From Candidatus Nomurabacteria bacterium (GTDB lineage: Bacteria > Patescibacteriota > Minisyncoccia > Phycocordibacterales > UBA9973): a stretch of 35,229 bases of DNA. The notes under the pieces are model-generated. The model was not told where the DNA came from and searched no databases. It saw nothing but the letters and a program-made list of their open reading frames with translations. The number at the start of each line of letters is the position of its first letter. The stretch's first letter is position 1. Position numbers and translations under genes: made by a program. The stretch is from assembly GCA_943359475.1 (NCBI GenBank), contig CALRHK010000006.1, forward strand, positions 1 through 35,229. The letters run 5' to 3'. Shown here piece after piece: positions 17,832 to 27,248 of the stretch.

Positions 17832-17958
17832 GTACGTATCAGCTCACCATTTTCCACAATACTCAGATAAAAAGCTTGCCAAGTTTTTCAAGTTTTGTTA
17901 CAACTATGAAATCGCGAACATATCGCGCATTACTAATAACTAATGTAACGAGCGTACT

Positions 17959-18120
17959 ATGAGTTATAACGACGAGGAAATTGATTCACAATCAGAAGAA
18001 GACTTCGATGGATCAAATCCACTTAATGATGCGTTTCTAGATGACGACCTTGGTCTAGAGGCCGATGATGTTGCTCTTGATCTCTCTGATGATGAAGAGG
18101 AGGACGAAGAGATGTACTAA
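17959..18120 (+). CDS. Small very acidic protein (53 aa), hypothetical
   Basis: MSYNDEEIDSQSEEDFDGSNPLNDAFLDDDLGLEADDVALDLSDDEEEDEEMY*, followed directly by an intrinsic terminator; not in the supplied ORF track. Confidence 0.6.
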   Translation: MSYNDEEIDSQSEEDFDGSNPLNDAFLDDDLGLEADDVALDLSDDEEEDEEMY

Positions 18121-18149
18121 AATAAAACACCCCCACGGGGTGTTTTATT
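18121..18149. terminator. Bidirectional intrinsic terminator
   Basis: AATAAAACACCCC-CAC-GGGGTGTTTTATT between convergent genes; overlaps the tyrS stop codon. Confidence 0.9.
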
Positions 18150-19500
18150 TTGTCTCGATTTTTATAAAACGATGCTTTCCAATTTTATATACTGCGTTCT
18201 CAGCAGGTGCAAGCGGATCTTCGATTTTATTACCTGTAGTAAGGTTTGTAACCGCACCGCCCTCAATAAGACGACGCCATTCTGTTTTTGAGGCAATAAT
18301 TTCTTTTTCAATAAGTATCTCGGCGAGCACTCCGGTGTATTCAATAGTTTCTACATCATCGGGTATTTCTTTTTTTTGAAATTTGGTAACAAAATCATTT
18401 TCCGCACTCACCGCTGCTCCTTCTCCATGATAGAGTGCGACAATCTCATGCGCGAGGCGCATTTTTGCGTCACGAGGATTGAGTGTACCCTTCTTCATTT
18501 TCTCGAGCATTTCTTCTACCTCATCACTTGGAGTATAGGTGCAGAGTTCAAAATAACTTCCAAGCACAGCATCGGGAATAGACATTACCTTCCCAAACAT
18601 ATCTGTAGGTATATCGGTTACACCAATATAATTATCAAGACTTTTTGACATTTTTTCTTTACCATCAAGACCCGGAAGAATCGAAAAGGCGAGCACTGCC
18701 TGTGGAACTTGCTTGTTGAGGCGCATCACATCACGTCCCATGAGCATATTGAATGTTTGATCACTACCACCAACTTCAAGATCGCAAGCACCATAGATAG
18801 TTGCGAGGAGAGTCGAGTCAATACCTTGGAGGACTGGGTACATCATTTCATGCATATACAGTTCGTTACCACTTGCAAGTCGATCTTGAAAAAGGTCACG
18901 CTCTATCAAACGGGCATGGGTAATATGTCGGAGCGTAGCGAGTACTCGTGAAAATGAAACCGAATGTACAACTGGTCGCTTAAGGTGTGTGTATTGCATT
19001 CGTGTTTCGTTGTAGAGTACTGCTTTTCCTACAAATGAGTTTGGGTCAATTTGTTTCCCTTCGTACTCAATTGTAGTACCTTTTCCTGGAGCAATATCTG
19101 CAACATCGAGAAACCAATCTGAATTTTTTATCCAGGTAAATACTTTTTCGTCTGTGAGAAGAATTTTACCAACCTGTTCAAGGTATGTGTGCATGTTTTT
19201 TTCAATTTCTTCTTGGGCTAGTTCTGGACGAACCTTACTTTTACCAGTTGGGTCACCAATCATAGTCGTATAGTCGCCAATTAAAAAAACTACCTTACAA
19301 CCAAGATCTTGGAATTTCCTGAGTTTGCGCAACACCACAGCATGTCCAAGATGGAGATCGGGTCGAGTTGGATCAACTCCAAATTTAATTACGATTTGGT
19401 TTGGGTTTTCGATGAGTTTTTTGCGGAAGAGCCCCTCTGGGTCAATAAACTCACTCACTCCCCGACTGAGTAATTCATCTAATTCTTTTTCTTTCGTCAT
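18145..19500 (-). CDS. tyrS: Tyrosyl-tRNA synthetase
   Basis: KFGVDPTRPDLHLGHAVVLRKL (HIGH-type), GSDQTFNMLMGRD, KEKMSKSLDNYI (KMSKS), C-terminal S4-like domain. Confidence 0.95.
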   Translation of the reverse strand: MTKEKELDELLSRGVSEFIDPEGLFRKKLIENPNQIVIKFGVDPTRPDLHLGHAVVLRKLRKFQDLGCKVVFLIGDYTTMIGDPTGKSKVRPELAQEEIEKNMHTYLEQVGKILLTDEKVFTWIKNSDWFLDVADIAPGKGTTIEYEGKQIDPNSFVGKAVLYNETRMQYTHLKRPVVHSVSFSRVLATLRHITHARLIERDLFQDRLASGNELYMHEMMYPVLQGIDSTLLATIYGACDLEVGGSDQTFNMLMGRDVMRLNKQVPQAVLAFSILPGLDGKEKMSKSLDNYIGVTDIPTDMFGKVMSIPDAVLGSYFELCTYTPSDEVEEMLEKMKKGTLNPRDAKMRLAHEIVALYHGEGAAVSAENDFVTKFQKKEIPDDVETIEYTGVLAEILIEKEIIASKTEWRRLIEGGAVTNLTTGNKIEDPLAPAENAVYKIGKHRFIKIETK

Positions 19501-19596
19501 GTGCTCACTTTATCATAGATACGTCTGTTCGATAAGGGATCTACTCTGTAATACCAACCATACCCATACGTCCTTGTGGTATAGTTAAAATAATCT

Positions 19597-22119
19597 ATGA
19601 AAAAAATTTCATTTAAGGAAATAGTGCGCCGTCTACCTAAAAAACCTGAAAAACACCTTATTAAAAATGCTTTTTTGCTTGGTGGGGCAACTTTGCTTTT
19701 TATTGGCGGGGCGCTCTTTATATGGCTTGCGACAATACAAATTCCTGACTTTAAAACATTTGATGAGCGCAAAGTCGCAAAATCAACAAAGATATATGAT
19801 CGCACGGGTCAAATTCCCCTCTACGACATCCATGAAAATGTAAAACGCACCGTGATACCCCTCGAAGAAATGGGTCAAAATATAAAAAACGCTACGATTG
19901 CCATTGAAGATGCTGATTTCTATCAACACAATGGTATTCGAATTAAATCAATCATTCGCGCGATATTTGCGAATATTACTTCAGTAAAAATTTCCCAAGG
20001 TGGTTCAACAATTAGCCAACAGGTAGTAAAGAGGACGCTTCTCTCTGATGAACAAACGTATACCAGAAAAATTAGAGAAGCAATTCTTACTTTAAAGCTT
20101 GAAAAAGCACTCACAAAAGATGAAATTTTAGCGATTTATCTCAATGAAGCTCCTTATGGAGGCACAGTATATGGCGTACAAGAAGCATCAAAAATGTATT
20201 TTAATAAAAATGCTAAGGATCTTACTCTTGCAGAATCTGCATACCTCGCCGCAATTACAAAAGGTCCTTCGTATTACTCACCCTATGGGAAACATCGATC
20301 TGAGCTCGAATCACGAAAAGATACTGTACTTATAAAAATGAAAGAGCAGGGTTATATTACCGACGAAGAATATACAACTGCACGAGCTGAGAAAGTAACC
20401 TTTCAGCCCGACCAACAAACAGGTATTAAAGCTCCCCACTTTGTCTTTTTTATAAAGCAATATTTAGAAGAGAAGTATGGAGTTGATATGGTTGCTTCTG
20501 GTGGACTCAAGGTAACAACAACACTTGATTATGACCTTCAACAAAAAGCGGAGAAAGCAATTACTGATCACATAACCCAAATTCAAAAAGACTACAACGG
20601 CTCAAATGCTGCCCTCGTTGCGATTGATCCAAAAACAGGACAAATACTTGCAATGGTTGGTTCACGAAACTATTTCGATAAAGCAATTGATGGTAACTTT
20701 AATGTTGCTACAGCTCAACGACAACCAGGATCCTCTTTTAAGCCTTTTGTATACGCAACTGCATTTGAAAAAGGATATACCCCTGAGACGGTTCTCTTTG
20801 ATGTACGAACAGAATTTAATGCTTCGTGTGACCCTTCTGCAACGAGCACAAAAGCAACTTGTTATAACCCTGATAACTTTGATAATGCATTTCGTGGCCC
20901 AATGATGCTTCGTGATGCGCTTGCTCAATCTATTAACATTCCCGCGATTAAGCTTCTCTATCTTGTTGGTGTGAAAGATGCGCTTAAAACAGCGCGTGAT
21001 ATGGGTATCAAAAGCCTTACTGACTCATCACGTTATGGTCTTACTCTTGTAATTGGAGGTGGGGAAGTCTCACTTTTAGATATGACAACTGCTTATAGTA
21101 CCTTTGCGGATACTGGTACCTATCATCCAAACAAAGGAATTCTTAAGGTTGAAGATGATCATGGTACTGTTCTTGAAGAATACGAAGATCAGGGAACTAC
21201 TGCACTCCCTGCAAATGTTGCCCTTACTATTTCAGATGTGCTTTCTGACAACAACGCTCGTATTCCAACATTTGGTGCAAATTCCCCACTTGTAGTTCCT
21301 GGATATGATGTTGCTGCTAAAACAGGTACCACAAATAATAATAAAGATGCGTGGACAATGGGATATTCTCCAAATCTTGCTGTAGGTGTTTGGGTAGGAA
21401 ATAACGATAATACTCCTATGAAAAAAGGTGGCTCTGCACTTGCGGGTCCTATTTGGAATCAATTTATGAGAAGTGCCCTTCCAAAATTTGAAAACACAAG
21501 CTTTGAGGCACCAGCACCAATTCAATCTGGTGATAAACCTGTCTTTCGTGGTATTTGGCAAGGGGGTGAAAGTTTTGTAATTGATACTATCTCTGGAAAA
21601 CTCGCAACAGATGCCACACCGAGTGAAACACGCAAAGAAATTGCGATTACAAACGTACACGATATTCTCTATTGGGTTGATAAAGATAATCCTACTGGTC
21701 CCGCACCAAGCAATCCTAGAAATGATTCACAATTTACCAATTGGGAAACTGCAGTGCAACGTTGGTGGTCAAGTCATTCACAAAATTATCCAGTTGTTAC
21801 TGCCTCACAAAAACCTACTAGTTACGATGATATACATATCGTCGGACAAAACCCTATACTCACCATACTTACTCCTTTACCTGGAAGTATTATTCCTTTA
21901 AATGGCTCAACAATGGTTTCTGTAAGTGTTTCAGGTCCTCGACCAATTACTCGCTATGACTATTTTATAAACAACGAATTTATTGGCACAAGTATAAACC
22001 CCTTCTTTACCCTCACGAGCGATGAACTACACTCTGTTGGTGAAAAAGAACTTCGTGTGGTTGTTTACGATACTGTTTATAACCAGGGTGAGAGTAGGAG
22101 TACTTTTTCTGTACAATAA
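19597..22119 (+). CDS. Class A penicillin-binding protein (PBP1A family) with C-terminal Ig-like domain
   Basis: GT51 motifs (IEDADFYQHNGI, GGSTISQQVVKRTLL), transpeptidase PGSSFKPFVYATAFE (SxxK), SIN (AQSINIPAIK), KTGTT; C-terminal ITRYDYFINNEFIGTS Ig-like. Confidence 0.96.
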   Translation: MKKISFKEIVRRLPKKPEKHLIKNAFLLGGATLLFIGGALFIWLATIQIPDFKTFDERKVAKSTKIYDRTGQIPLYDIHENVKRTVIPLEEMGQNIKNATIAIEDADFYQHNGIRIKSIIRAIFANITSVKISQGGSTISQQVVKRTLLSDEQTYTRKIREAILTLKLEKALTKDEILAIYLNEAPYGGTVYGVQEASKMYFNKNAKDLTLAESAYLAAITKGPSYYSPYGKHRSELESRKDTVLIKMKEQGYITDEEYTTARAEKVTFQPDQQTGIKAPHFVFFIKQYLEEKYGVDMVASGGLKVTTTLDYDLQQKAEKAITDHITQIQKDYNGSNAALVAIDPKTGQILAMVGSRNYFDKAIDGNFNVATAQRQPGSSFKPFVYATAFEKGYTPETVLFDVRTEFNASCDPSATSTKATCYNPDNFDNAFRGPMMLRDALAQSINIPAIKLLYLVGVKDALKTARDMGIKSLTDSSRYGLTLVIGGGEVSLLDMTTAYSTFADTGTYHPNKGILKVEDDHGTVLEEYEDQGTTALPANVALTISDVLSDNNARIPTFGANSPLVVPGYDVAAKTGTTNNNKDAWTMGYSPNLAVGVWVGNNDNTPMKKGGSALAGPIWNQFMRSALPKFENTSFEAPAPIQSGDKPVFRGIWQGGESFVIDTISGKLATDATPSETRKEIAITNVHDILYWVDKDNPTGPAPSNPRNDSQFTNWETAVQRWWSSHSQNYPVVTASQKPTSYDDIHIVGQNPILTILTPLPGSIIPLNGSTMVSVSVSGPRPITRYDYFINNEFIGTSINPFFTLTSDELHSVGEKELRVVVYDTVYNQGESRSTFSVQ

Positions 22120-22121
22120 CC

Positions 22122-22379
22122 TTACTTAAAATGGGTAATATGTGCTTGTGGTAAGTGTAATTTGATTTCATCTAACAAGAGCTCTTTTTTAAAAAAGAGC
22201 TCTTGTTTTTCTATAGGACTTAGTTTAAAAGAGATAATTCCATTCTTAACTATAATTGATTCAATAGGAATTTTCCTTTTTATTAACTTTGAAGTAATTT
22301 CACTAATTGACGTACGAACAGTCTCTTCTGAAACAATAATATTTTTATATTTTAACAGGAGATCTCCAACATTTTTCAT
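22122..22379 (-). CDS. Small protein downstream of dnaN, possibly DciA/DUF721-like
   Basis: 85 aa; one nt after the dnaN stop; IIVKNGIISFKLSPIEKQELFFKKELLLDEIKLHLPQAHITHFK resembles the C-terminal half of DUF721-type proteins by eye only. Confidence 0.5.
   Translation of the reverse strand: MKNVGDLLLKYKNIIVSEETVRTSISEITSKLIKRKIPIESIIVKNGIISFKLSPIEKQELFFKKELLLDEIKLHLPQAHITHFK
22174..22207. repeat. 34-bp perfect palindrome (no spacer) inside a CDS
   Basis: AACAAGAGCTCTTTTTT|AAAAAAGAGCTCTTGTT, followed on + by TTTCT; likely + strand terminator for the PBP gene. Confidence 0.95.
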
Positions 22380-22380
22380 A

Positions 22381-23478
22381 TTACCTATTCATTGGCATTA
22401 TAAGATACAAGAAAGAAGTATCATTTACCCCAGTAATAACCATCGCTTTTCCTTCACCGTGTGCACGAAGGACTACACTTTCTTTATTTATTGATTGAAA
22501 ACATTCAAAGAAATATTTGTAGTTAAAATTCATTTCTATTGAATCACCTTGAATAACACCCTCAATTCGCGCTGTTGTTTCACCAATGTCATTATTTTTA
22601 GCGAAGAGCGCTATATATTTATCTTTTGGTCGTGCAGTAAGAGTAATTTGATTGAATTTATCAGAAAAGACGTTTGAAACTTTTAATGCTTGGAGAATTT
22701 CTTGCTTTAATACTGTAATGGTAGTTATGGGTTCTTTTGGAATAATTTGTTTATAGTCTGGAAAAACTCCATCAATAATTCTTGAGGTAATGTATAAACC
22801 GCTCAAAACAAGCGCTAGTTGATTCTTTGAGAACTTAAGGAGTAACTCATCATTATCTTCCGGAAGAACCCTTAAAAGCTCAATAACGTTCTTGTAGGGG
22901 ATGATAAGTGATATACCTTCAGGTATTCCTTTTACCTTAAAACGTTTTTCCGCAAGCCGAAATGAATCAGTAGCAACAAATATTAAAAATTCACCCTCGC
23001 TATATACATACACGCTTGAAATTTCTGGTTTTATATCAGAAAATGACGCACTATAACAAACTGCTTTTACCCCTTCGGTAAATGTTTTATGAGGAATCAC
23101 AATTTCTTCACCTTCTATAAAAGGAATTGTTGGAAAATCTTCATGGTTTTGGGTCTTAAGGACAACCGTATTGGTCTTTGTTGTAATAGTGAGCGTATCA
23201 CCTTCTCCAACAAGGATTACGGTCTCATTTTTTGAAAGTGAAGAGAAAAATGCTGAAAGAATAATACCTTTCACAGCACAAACACCCTCCTTTTCTATTT
23301 TTGCAGGAATTTCTATTTCAAGCCCTAGACTTAAATTGGTTGCACGTAACTTAATAGTTTTTCCTGATGCAATACAAAGAATAGAACCTAGAATGGGTAG
23401 CGCTAAATTTTTACCTGTAATTCGATCTGCTCGAATGATTGCATCTTTAATTTTTTCACCCTGACATTCTGCTTTCAT
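22381..23478 (-). CDS. dnaN: DNA polymerase III beta subunit (sliding clamp)
   Basis: 365 aa three-domain clamp pattern; FSDIKPEISSVYVYSEGEFLIFVATDSFRLAEKRF; C-terminal YLIMPMNR. Confidence 0.96.
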   Translation of the reverse strand: MKAECQGEKIKDAIIRADRITGKNLALPILGSILCIASGKTIKLRATNLSLGLEIEIPAKIEKEGVCAVKGIILSAFFSSLSKNETVILVGEGDTLTITTKTNTVVLKTQNHEDFPTIPFIEGEEIVIPHKTFTEGVKAVCYSASFSDIKPEISSVYVYSEGEFLIFVATDSFRLAEKRFKVKGIPEGISLIIPYKNVIELLRVLPEDNDELLLKFSKNQLALVLSGLYITSRIIDGVFPDYKQIIPKEPITTITVLKQEILQALKVSNVFSDKFNQITLTARPKDKYIALFAKNNDIGETTARIEGVIQGDSIEMNFNYKYFFECFQSINKESVVLRAHGEGKAMVITGVNDTSFLYLIMPMNR

Positions 23479-23725
23479 AGTTATTAGTTATTCTTTTTCT
23501 TCTCTATATAAACCCTATTACTAATGTTAGCACTGTGGATATGTGTATAACTTTTTATAGTAATGTTTTAAACGACTTTTCTTATAAAGTTATACTACTT
23601 ACTGTGGATTATATATACTGATTTTTCATCTTTTTGGTTACTATTTTAAATATACCCTTTTTACTAAATATTCCCCACAAGTTTTCCATTGATTTTTGTA
23701 CACATATCCACAGACTTATCCACAC
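23479..23725. other. oriC: Candidate oriC (dnaA-dnaN intergenic region)
   Basis: AT-rich; exact TTATNCACA boxes at 23542-23550 (reverse) and 23716-23724; one-mismatch boxes at 23534-23542 (reverse), 23604-23612 (reverse), 23704-23712. Confidence 0.7.
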
Positions 23726-25075
23726 TTACTTAAAGAGAACTTTAATACGTTCAAGCTCCTCTGCTAAGGTTGGATCATTTTTACAATCGTTTTTTACCTT
23801 TAAACAAGAGTGGATTACTGTCGTATGATCTTTTCCCCCAAGTTTTTGACCGATTAATGGGTACGATACATTAAATTCCTCTCGAAGTATATACATAGCA
23901 ATTTGTCGGGCGTGAACAATTTCCTTACGACGAGTTTTTTCGTATATGGTTTTATCTTCAAGGTTATAAAAATCAGCAATTGCTTTTACTACCTCTGCTA
24001 CAGAAACGTTCTTTTTAGGCCGTATATTGTTCTTTATAAGGTTTTTAACCTCTGTGAGGGATAATTCCCTATTTTTGAGTGAAGTAGCTGCAATAATCGC
24101 ATTTAAGCTCCCTTCAAGTTCTCGGATATTCCCTTGGATTGAGCCGGCAATATATTCGAGTACTTCACTTGTAATTGGAAGGTTTTGCTCCTGAATTTTT
24201 GCTTTAATTATGGCAAGACGTGATTCAAAATCGGGTTCAATTACATCAACAATCATTCCAGAAGAAAAGCGTGATTTAAGTCGATCCTCTAGATTTTGAA
24301 TATAGTTTGGGTGTTTATCTGAAGAAAAGATAATCTGCTTGTTTTGTTCATAAAGCGCATTAAAGAGGTGAAAAAGCTCCTCTTGGGTCTTTTCTTTGTT
24401 TGAGATGAATTGAATATCATCAATAATTAAGACATCATATTTTCGATATTTTTCCTTAAAACTATTAGGTTTATTACTCTGAACAGCGTTAATATAATCG
24501 ATTGCAAATTTCTCTAACGTTACGTAGTGGACTTTCTTTTCGATATATTTTTGTTTAATTGCGTTACCAATTGACTGAATAAGGTGTGTCTTACCAAGAC
24601 CTGTGGGTCCATAGATAAAAAACGGGTTATATTGTGTTCCCGGTTTTAATATAATCCCCTGCCCTGCTGCATAAGCAAGCTCATTAAAAGGCCCCACAAT
24701 GAAATTTTCAAAGGTATATCGTGGATTAAGGTTGTCCTCTTTATTTATATAGAGATCTTGGAGTGGTAACTCTCGGTGCATGAGTATTTTACTCTCAAAA
24801 CCATGTTCACCAGAGGACTTTTGATTGTGTTTTGAGATAACAAATGAGACACCACGAACATATTCAGAAAATGAAGTAAGGGTCTTAAGGATGAGTTTTT
24901 GATATTTATTTGCAAGCCAATCTTTAACAAATTCATTAGGAACACCAACGTATATTGTCCCCTGCTCCTCACGCACAATTGCGGTGTTTTTAAACCAAGT
25001 GCTAAAGTTAGCCTTCGAAACATTCGTTTCTATTTCTGCGAGACAGTTTTCCCAAAGTTGTTTTGTATCTACCAT
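23726..25075 (-). CDS. dnaA: Chromosomal replication initiator protein DnaA
   Basis: NPFFIYGPTGLGKTHLIQSIGN, VLIIDDIQFISNKEKTQEELFHLFN, C-terminal GGKDHTTVIHSCLKV DNA-binding signature. Confidence 0.98.
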   Translation of the reverse strand: MVDTKQLWENCLAEIETNVSKANFSTWFKNTAIVREEQGTIYVGVPNEFVKDWLANKYQKLILKTLTSFSEYVRGVSFVISKHNQKSSGEHGFESKILMHRELPLQDLYINKEDNLNPRYTFENFIVGPFNELAYAAGQGIILKPGTQYNPFFIYGPTGLGKTHLIQSIGNAIKQKYIEKKVHYVTLEKFAIDYINAVQSNKPNSFKEKYRKYDVLIIDDIQFISNKEKTQEELFHLFNALYEQNKQIIFSSDKHPNYIQNLEDRLKSRFSSGMIVDVIEPDFESRLAIIKAKIQEQNLPITSEVLEYIAGSIQGNIRELEGSLNAIIAATSLKNRELSLTEVKNLIKNNIRPKKNVSVAEVVKAIADFYNLEDKTIYEKTRRKEIVHARQIAMYILREEFNVSYPLIGQKLGGKDHTTVIHSCLKVKNDCKNDPTLAEELERIKVLFK

Positions 25076-25212
25076 GTGTCTGTATTATACGTTGTGCGTT
25101 AAAGCCAATAAGGTACACACTCCTGAATAAACCTGTTGATAAGTTGTGGATACATGCAAGTGATGACCTATTATAGACTGTTCCCCTCTATTGCCACAAC
25201 CCGAAATGTATA

Positions 25213-25241
25213 TTGATTTATAAAAACAAATAGTGTATAGT
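25213..25241 (+). promoter_or_regulatory. rpmH promoter (leaderless layout)
   Basis: TTGATT-17 nt-TATAGT, 6 nt before the rpmH ATG. Confidence 0.75.
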
Positions 25242-25247
25242 CTTCGC

Positions 25248-25382
25248 ATGTCGTTTACCTATAATCCAAAAAAGAAAAAGCGAAAAACAACCCACGGTTT
25301 TTTGGTTCGTTCACGTACTAAGAGCGGTCAAAATGTCTTGCGTCGTCGTCGCACTAAAGGCCGAAAGAAACTTTCTGTCTAA
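25248..25382 (+). CDS. rpmH: 50S ribosomal protein L34
   Basis: [44 protein letters not shown]; between dnaA and rnpA; missing from the ORF track because of length. Confidence 0.96.
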   Translation: MSFTYNPKKKKRKTTHGFLVRSRTKSGQNVLRRRRTKGRKKLSV

Positions 25383-25384
25383 AT

Positions 25385-25714
25385 ATGCTCAAAAAGAGCC
25401 AAAGAATTACTAGAAATGAGTATAAGAAAGCCTTGGATAATACTAAGGCTTTTTATACATCATTTTTTACCCTTTCTCATAAAAAAGCCTTAGAAAATAA
25501 TGATAAAATATCAATCGTAGTCAGTAAAAGTGTTGCAAAATCGGCAGTTCAAAGAAATAAACTGAGGCGCAAAATGGCAACACTCATACAAAAAAAGATA
25601 AAAAACATTGAAAATAAAGGGGTTTTTATCTTTTTTATGAAAAAAGGATCAAATACTGCGTCAATTAACGAGCTAGAAAATAGCATAAATGAAGTAATGA
25701 AAAAGCTAAAATAG
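25385..25714 (+). CDS. rnpA: Ribonuclease P protein component
   Basis: Position after rpmH; ISIVVSKSVAKSAVQRNKLRRKM (RNR-type motif). Confidence 0.93.
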   Translation: MLKKSQRITRNEYKKALDNTKAFYTSFFTLSHKKALENNDKISIVVSKSVAKSAVQRNKLRRKMATLIQKKIKNIENKGVFIFFMKKGSNTASINELENSINEVMKKLK

Positions 25715-25734
25715 CCTTATTTTATAAAGCCTTT

Positions 25735-25974
25735 ATGAAAAAAGTTGCCCAAAAATTAATCCGTATTTATCAAAAACTTTTTTCAGCGGACGACAGTCTT
25801 TACCATAGAATTGGTTTCAGGAAGCGTTCAACATGTACCTTTTTCCCATCATGTTCCGAGTATAGCTATCAAGCATTTGAAAAGTACCCATTTTTTAAAG
25901 CAATACAGCTAAGTATAAAAAGAGTTCTTCGTTGTCATCCGTGGCAAAAAGAGCATTTTGACCCATTGCCATAA
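25735..25974 (+). CDS. yidD: Membrane protein insertion efficiency factor YidD
   Basis: LIRIYQKLFS, CTFFPSCSEYSYQAFEKY, RVLRCHPW. Confidence 0.95.
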   Translation: MKKVAQKLIRIYQKLFSADDSLYHRIGFRKRSTCTFFPSCSEYSYQAFEKYPFFKAIQLSIKRVLRCHPWQKEHFDPLP

Positions 25975-26017
25975 TAAATAAATTGCGTTTAGGCGACCAC
26001 AAGGATAGAATGGGTGA

Positions 26018-26752
26018 ATGATAAAGACTTTATGGAACGCTGTGTTATATAAGCCGCTCTACAATGCGCTTATTTTTTTAGTGGCCATTATTCCTGGTGG
26101 AGACATTGGTATTGCACTCATAATCCTCACTATCGTAGTGAAACTTATCCTCTTCCCTCTCACTCAAAAATCAATCAAGAGTCAGGTTGCAATGAAACAA
26201 ATTGAGCCTGAGCTCGCAAAGATTAAAGCCGAAAACCTTTCACGAGAAGAACAAGCACGTCGAACGATGGAGCTTTATAAAACAAAAAAAGTAAACCCTT
26301 TTTCAGGGTGTTTGGTACTTCTTATACAATTTCCAATTATTATTGCGCTCTACCAAGTATTCTTTAAAGGTCTCGCAGTGATTGCACCAGAGAATCTCTA
26401 CTCGTTTGTACACCTCCCGACAACACTTAATACTATGTTTCTTGGTTTAATTGATATGCACGCAAAGAGTATTGTGCTTGCTGTTCTTGCTGGTATCACA
26501 CAATTTATTCAAATGAAGATCGTAATGCCACAAAAACCAACATTACCAAAACCAACCGAAAATAAAACCTTTTCCGAACAGATGTCGCAAAGTATGCAGT
26601 TTCAAATGCGCTATATTCTCCCAGTGTTTATTACTTTTGTGGCATACAGTATTTCTTCAGCAGTTGCACTCTACTGGGTAACGAGTAATATAGTGACCAT
26701 AATTCAGGAACTTTTTGTACGACGCAAAATTGCACGAGCACAAAACGCATAA
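26018..26752 (+). CDS. yidC: Membrane protein insertase YidC/Oxa1 family
   Basis: LFPLTQKSIKSQVAMKQIEPELAKIKAEN, NPFSGCLVLLIQFPIIIALYQVF, SSAVALYWVTSNIVTIIQ. Confidence 0.95.
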   Translation: MIKTLWNAVLYKPLYNALIFLVAIIPGGDIGIALIILTIVVKLILFPLTQKSIKSQVAMKQIEPELAKIKAENLSREEQARRTMELYKTKKVNPFSGCLVLLIQFPIIIALYQVFFKGLAVIAPENLYSFVHLPTTLNTMFLGLIDMHAKSIVLAVLAGITQFIQMKIVMPQKPTLPKPTENKTFSEQMSQSMQFQMRYILPVFITFVAYSISSAVALYWVTSNIVTIIQELFVRRKIARAQNA

Positions 26753-26753
26753 T

Positions 26754-27221
26754 ATGAATGAAGAAATTAAAAAAATAATTGAAGAATTACTTTCTCGTAC
26801 CGCACTCACGTACGACGCTATTGATATGGTGGTCGCTGATGATGGTACAACATGGTGTATGGTAAAAAGCCAAGACTCAAAGCTCTTTATTGGTAAAAAT
26901 GGTGAAACACTCGAATCACTTAACCACCTCATTCGTAAGCTTATTGAACAGCGATTTCGAGACACACCACTTCCCTACCAAGTAGTACTTGATGTGAATG
27001 AATATCAAAAGAAAAAAGTGGACAATATTAAAGCAATCGCACATATGATGGCTGAGCGCGCACGCTTCTTTAAGGCAAGTGTTTCAGTTGATCCAATGAA
27101 TGCGTTTGAGAGAAAGATTATTCACACCTTTCTTGAAAACGCGAAGAACGTAAAAACAGAATCTGCTGGTTTGGGCCACGAACGTCACGTTGTCATTAAA
27201 TATGTAGACGATACTATATAA
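26754..27221 (+). CDS. khpB: KH/R3H RNA-binding protein (Jag/KhpB)
   Basis: KH-like FIGKNGETLESLNHLIRKL and C-terminal R3H region (MNAFERKIIHTFLENAKNVKTESAGLGHERHVVI); ATG at 26754. Confidence 0.92.
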   Translation: MNEEIKKIIEELLSRTALTYDAIDMVVADDGTTWCMVKSQDSKLFIGKNGETLESLNHLIRKLIEQRFRDTPLPYQVVLDVNEYQKKKVDNIKAIAHMMAERARFFKASVSVDPMNAFERKIIHTFLENAKNVKTESAGLGHERHVVIKYVDDTI

Positions 27222-27248
27222 AAAATGCCCCATTATGGGGCATTTTTT
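27220..27248. terminator. Bidirectional intrinsic terminator between convergent genes
   Basis: AAAAAATGCCCC-ATTAT-GGGGCATTTTTT. Confidence 0.92.
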
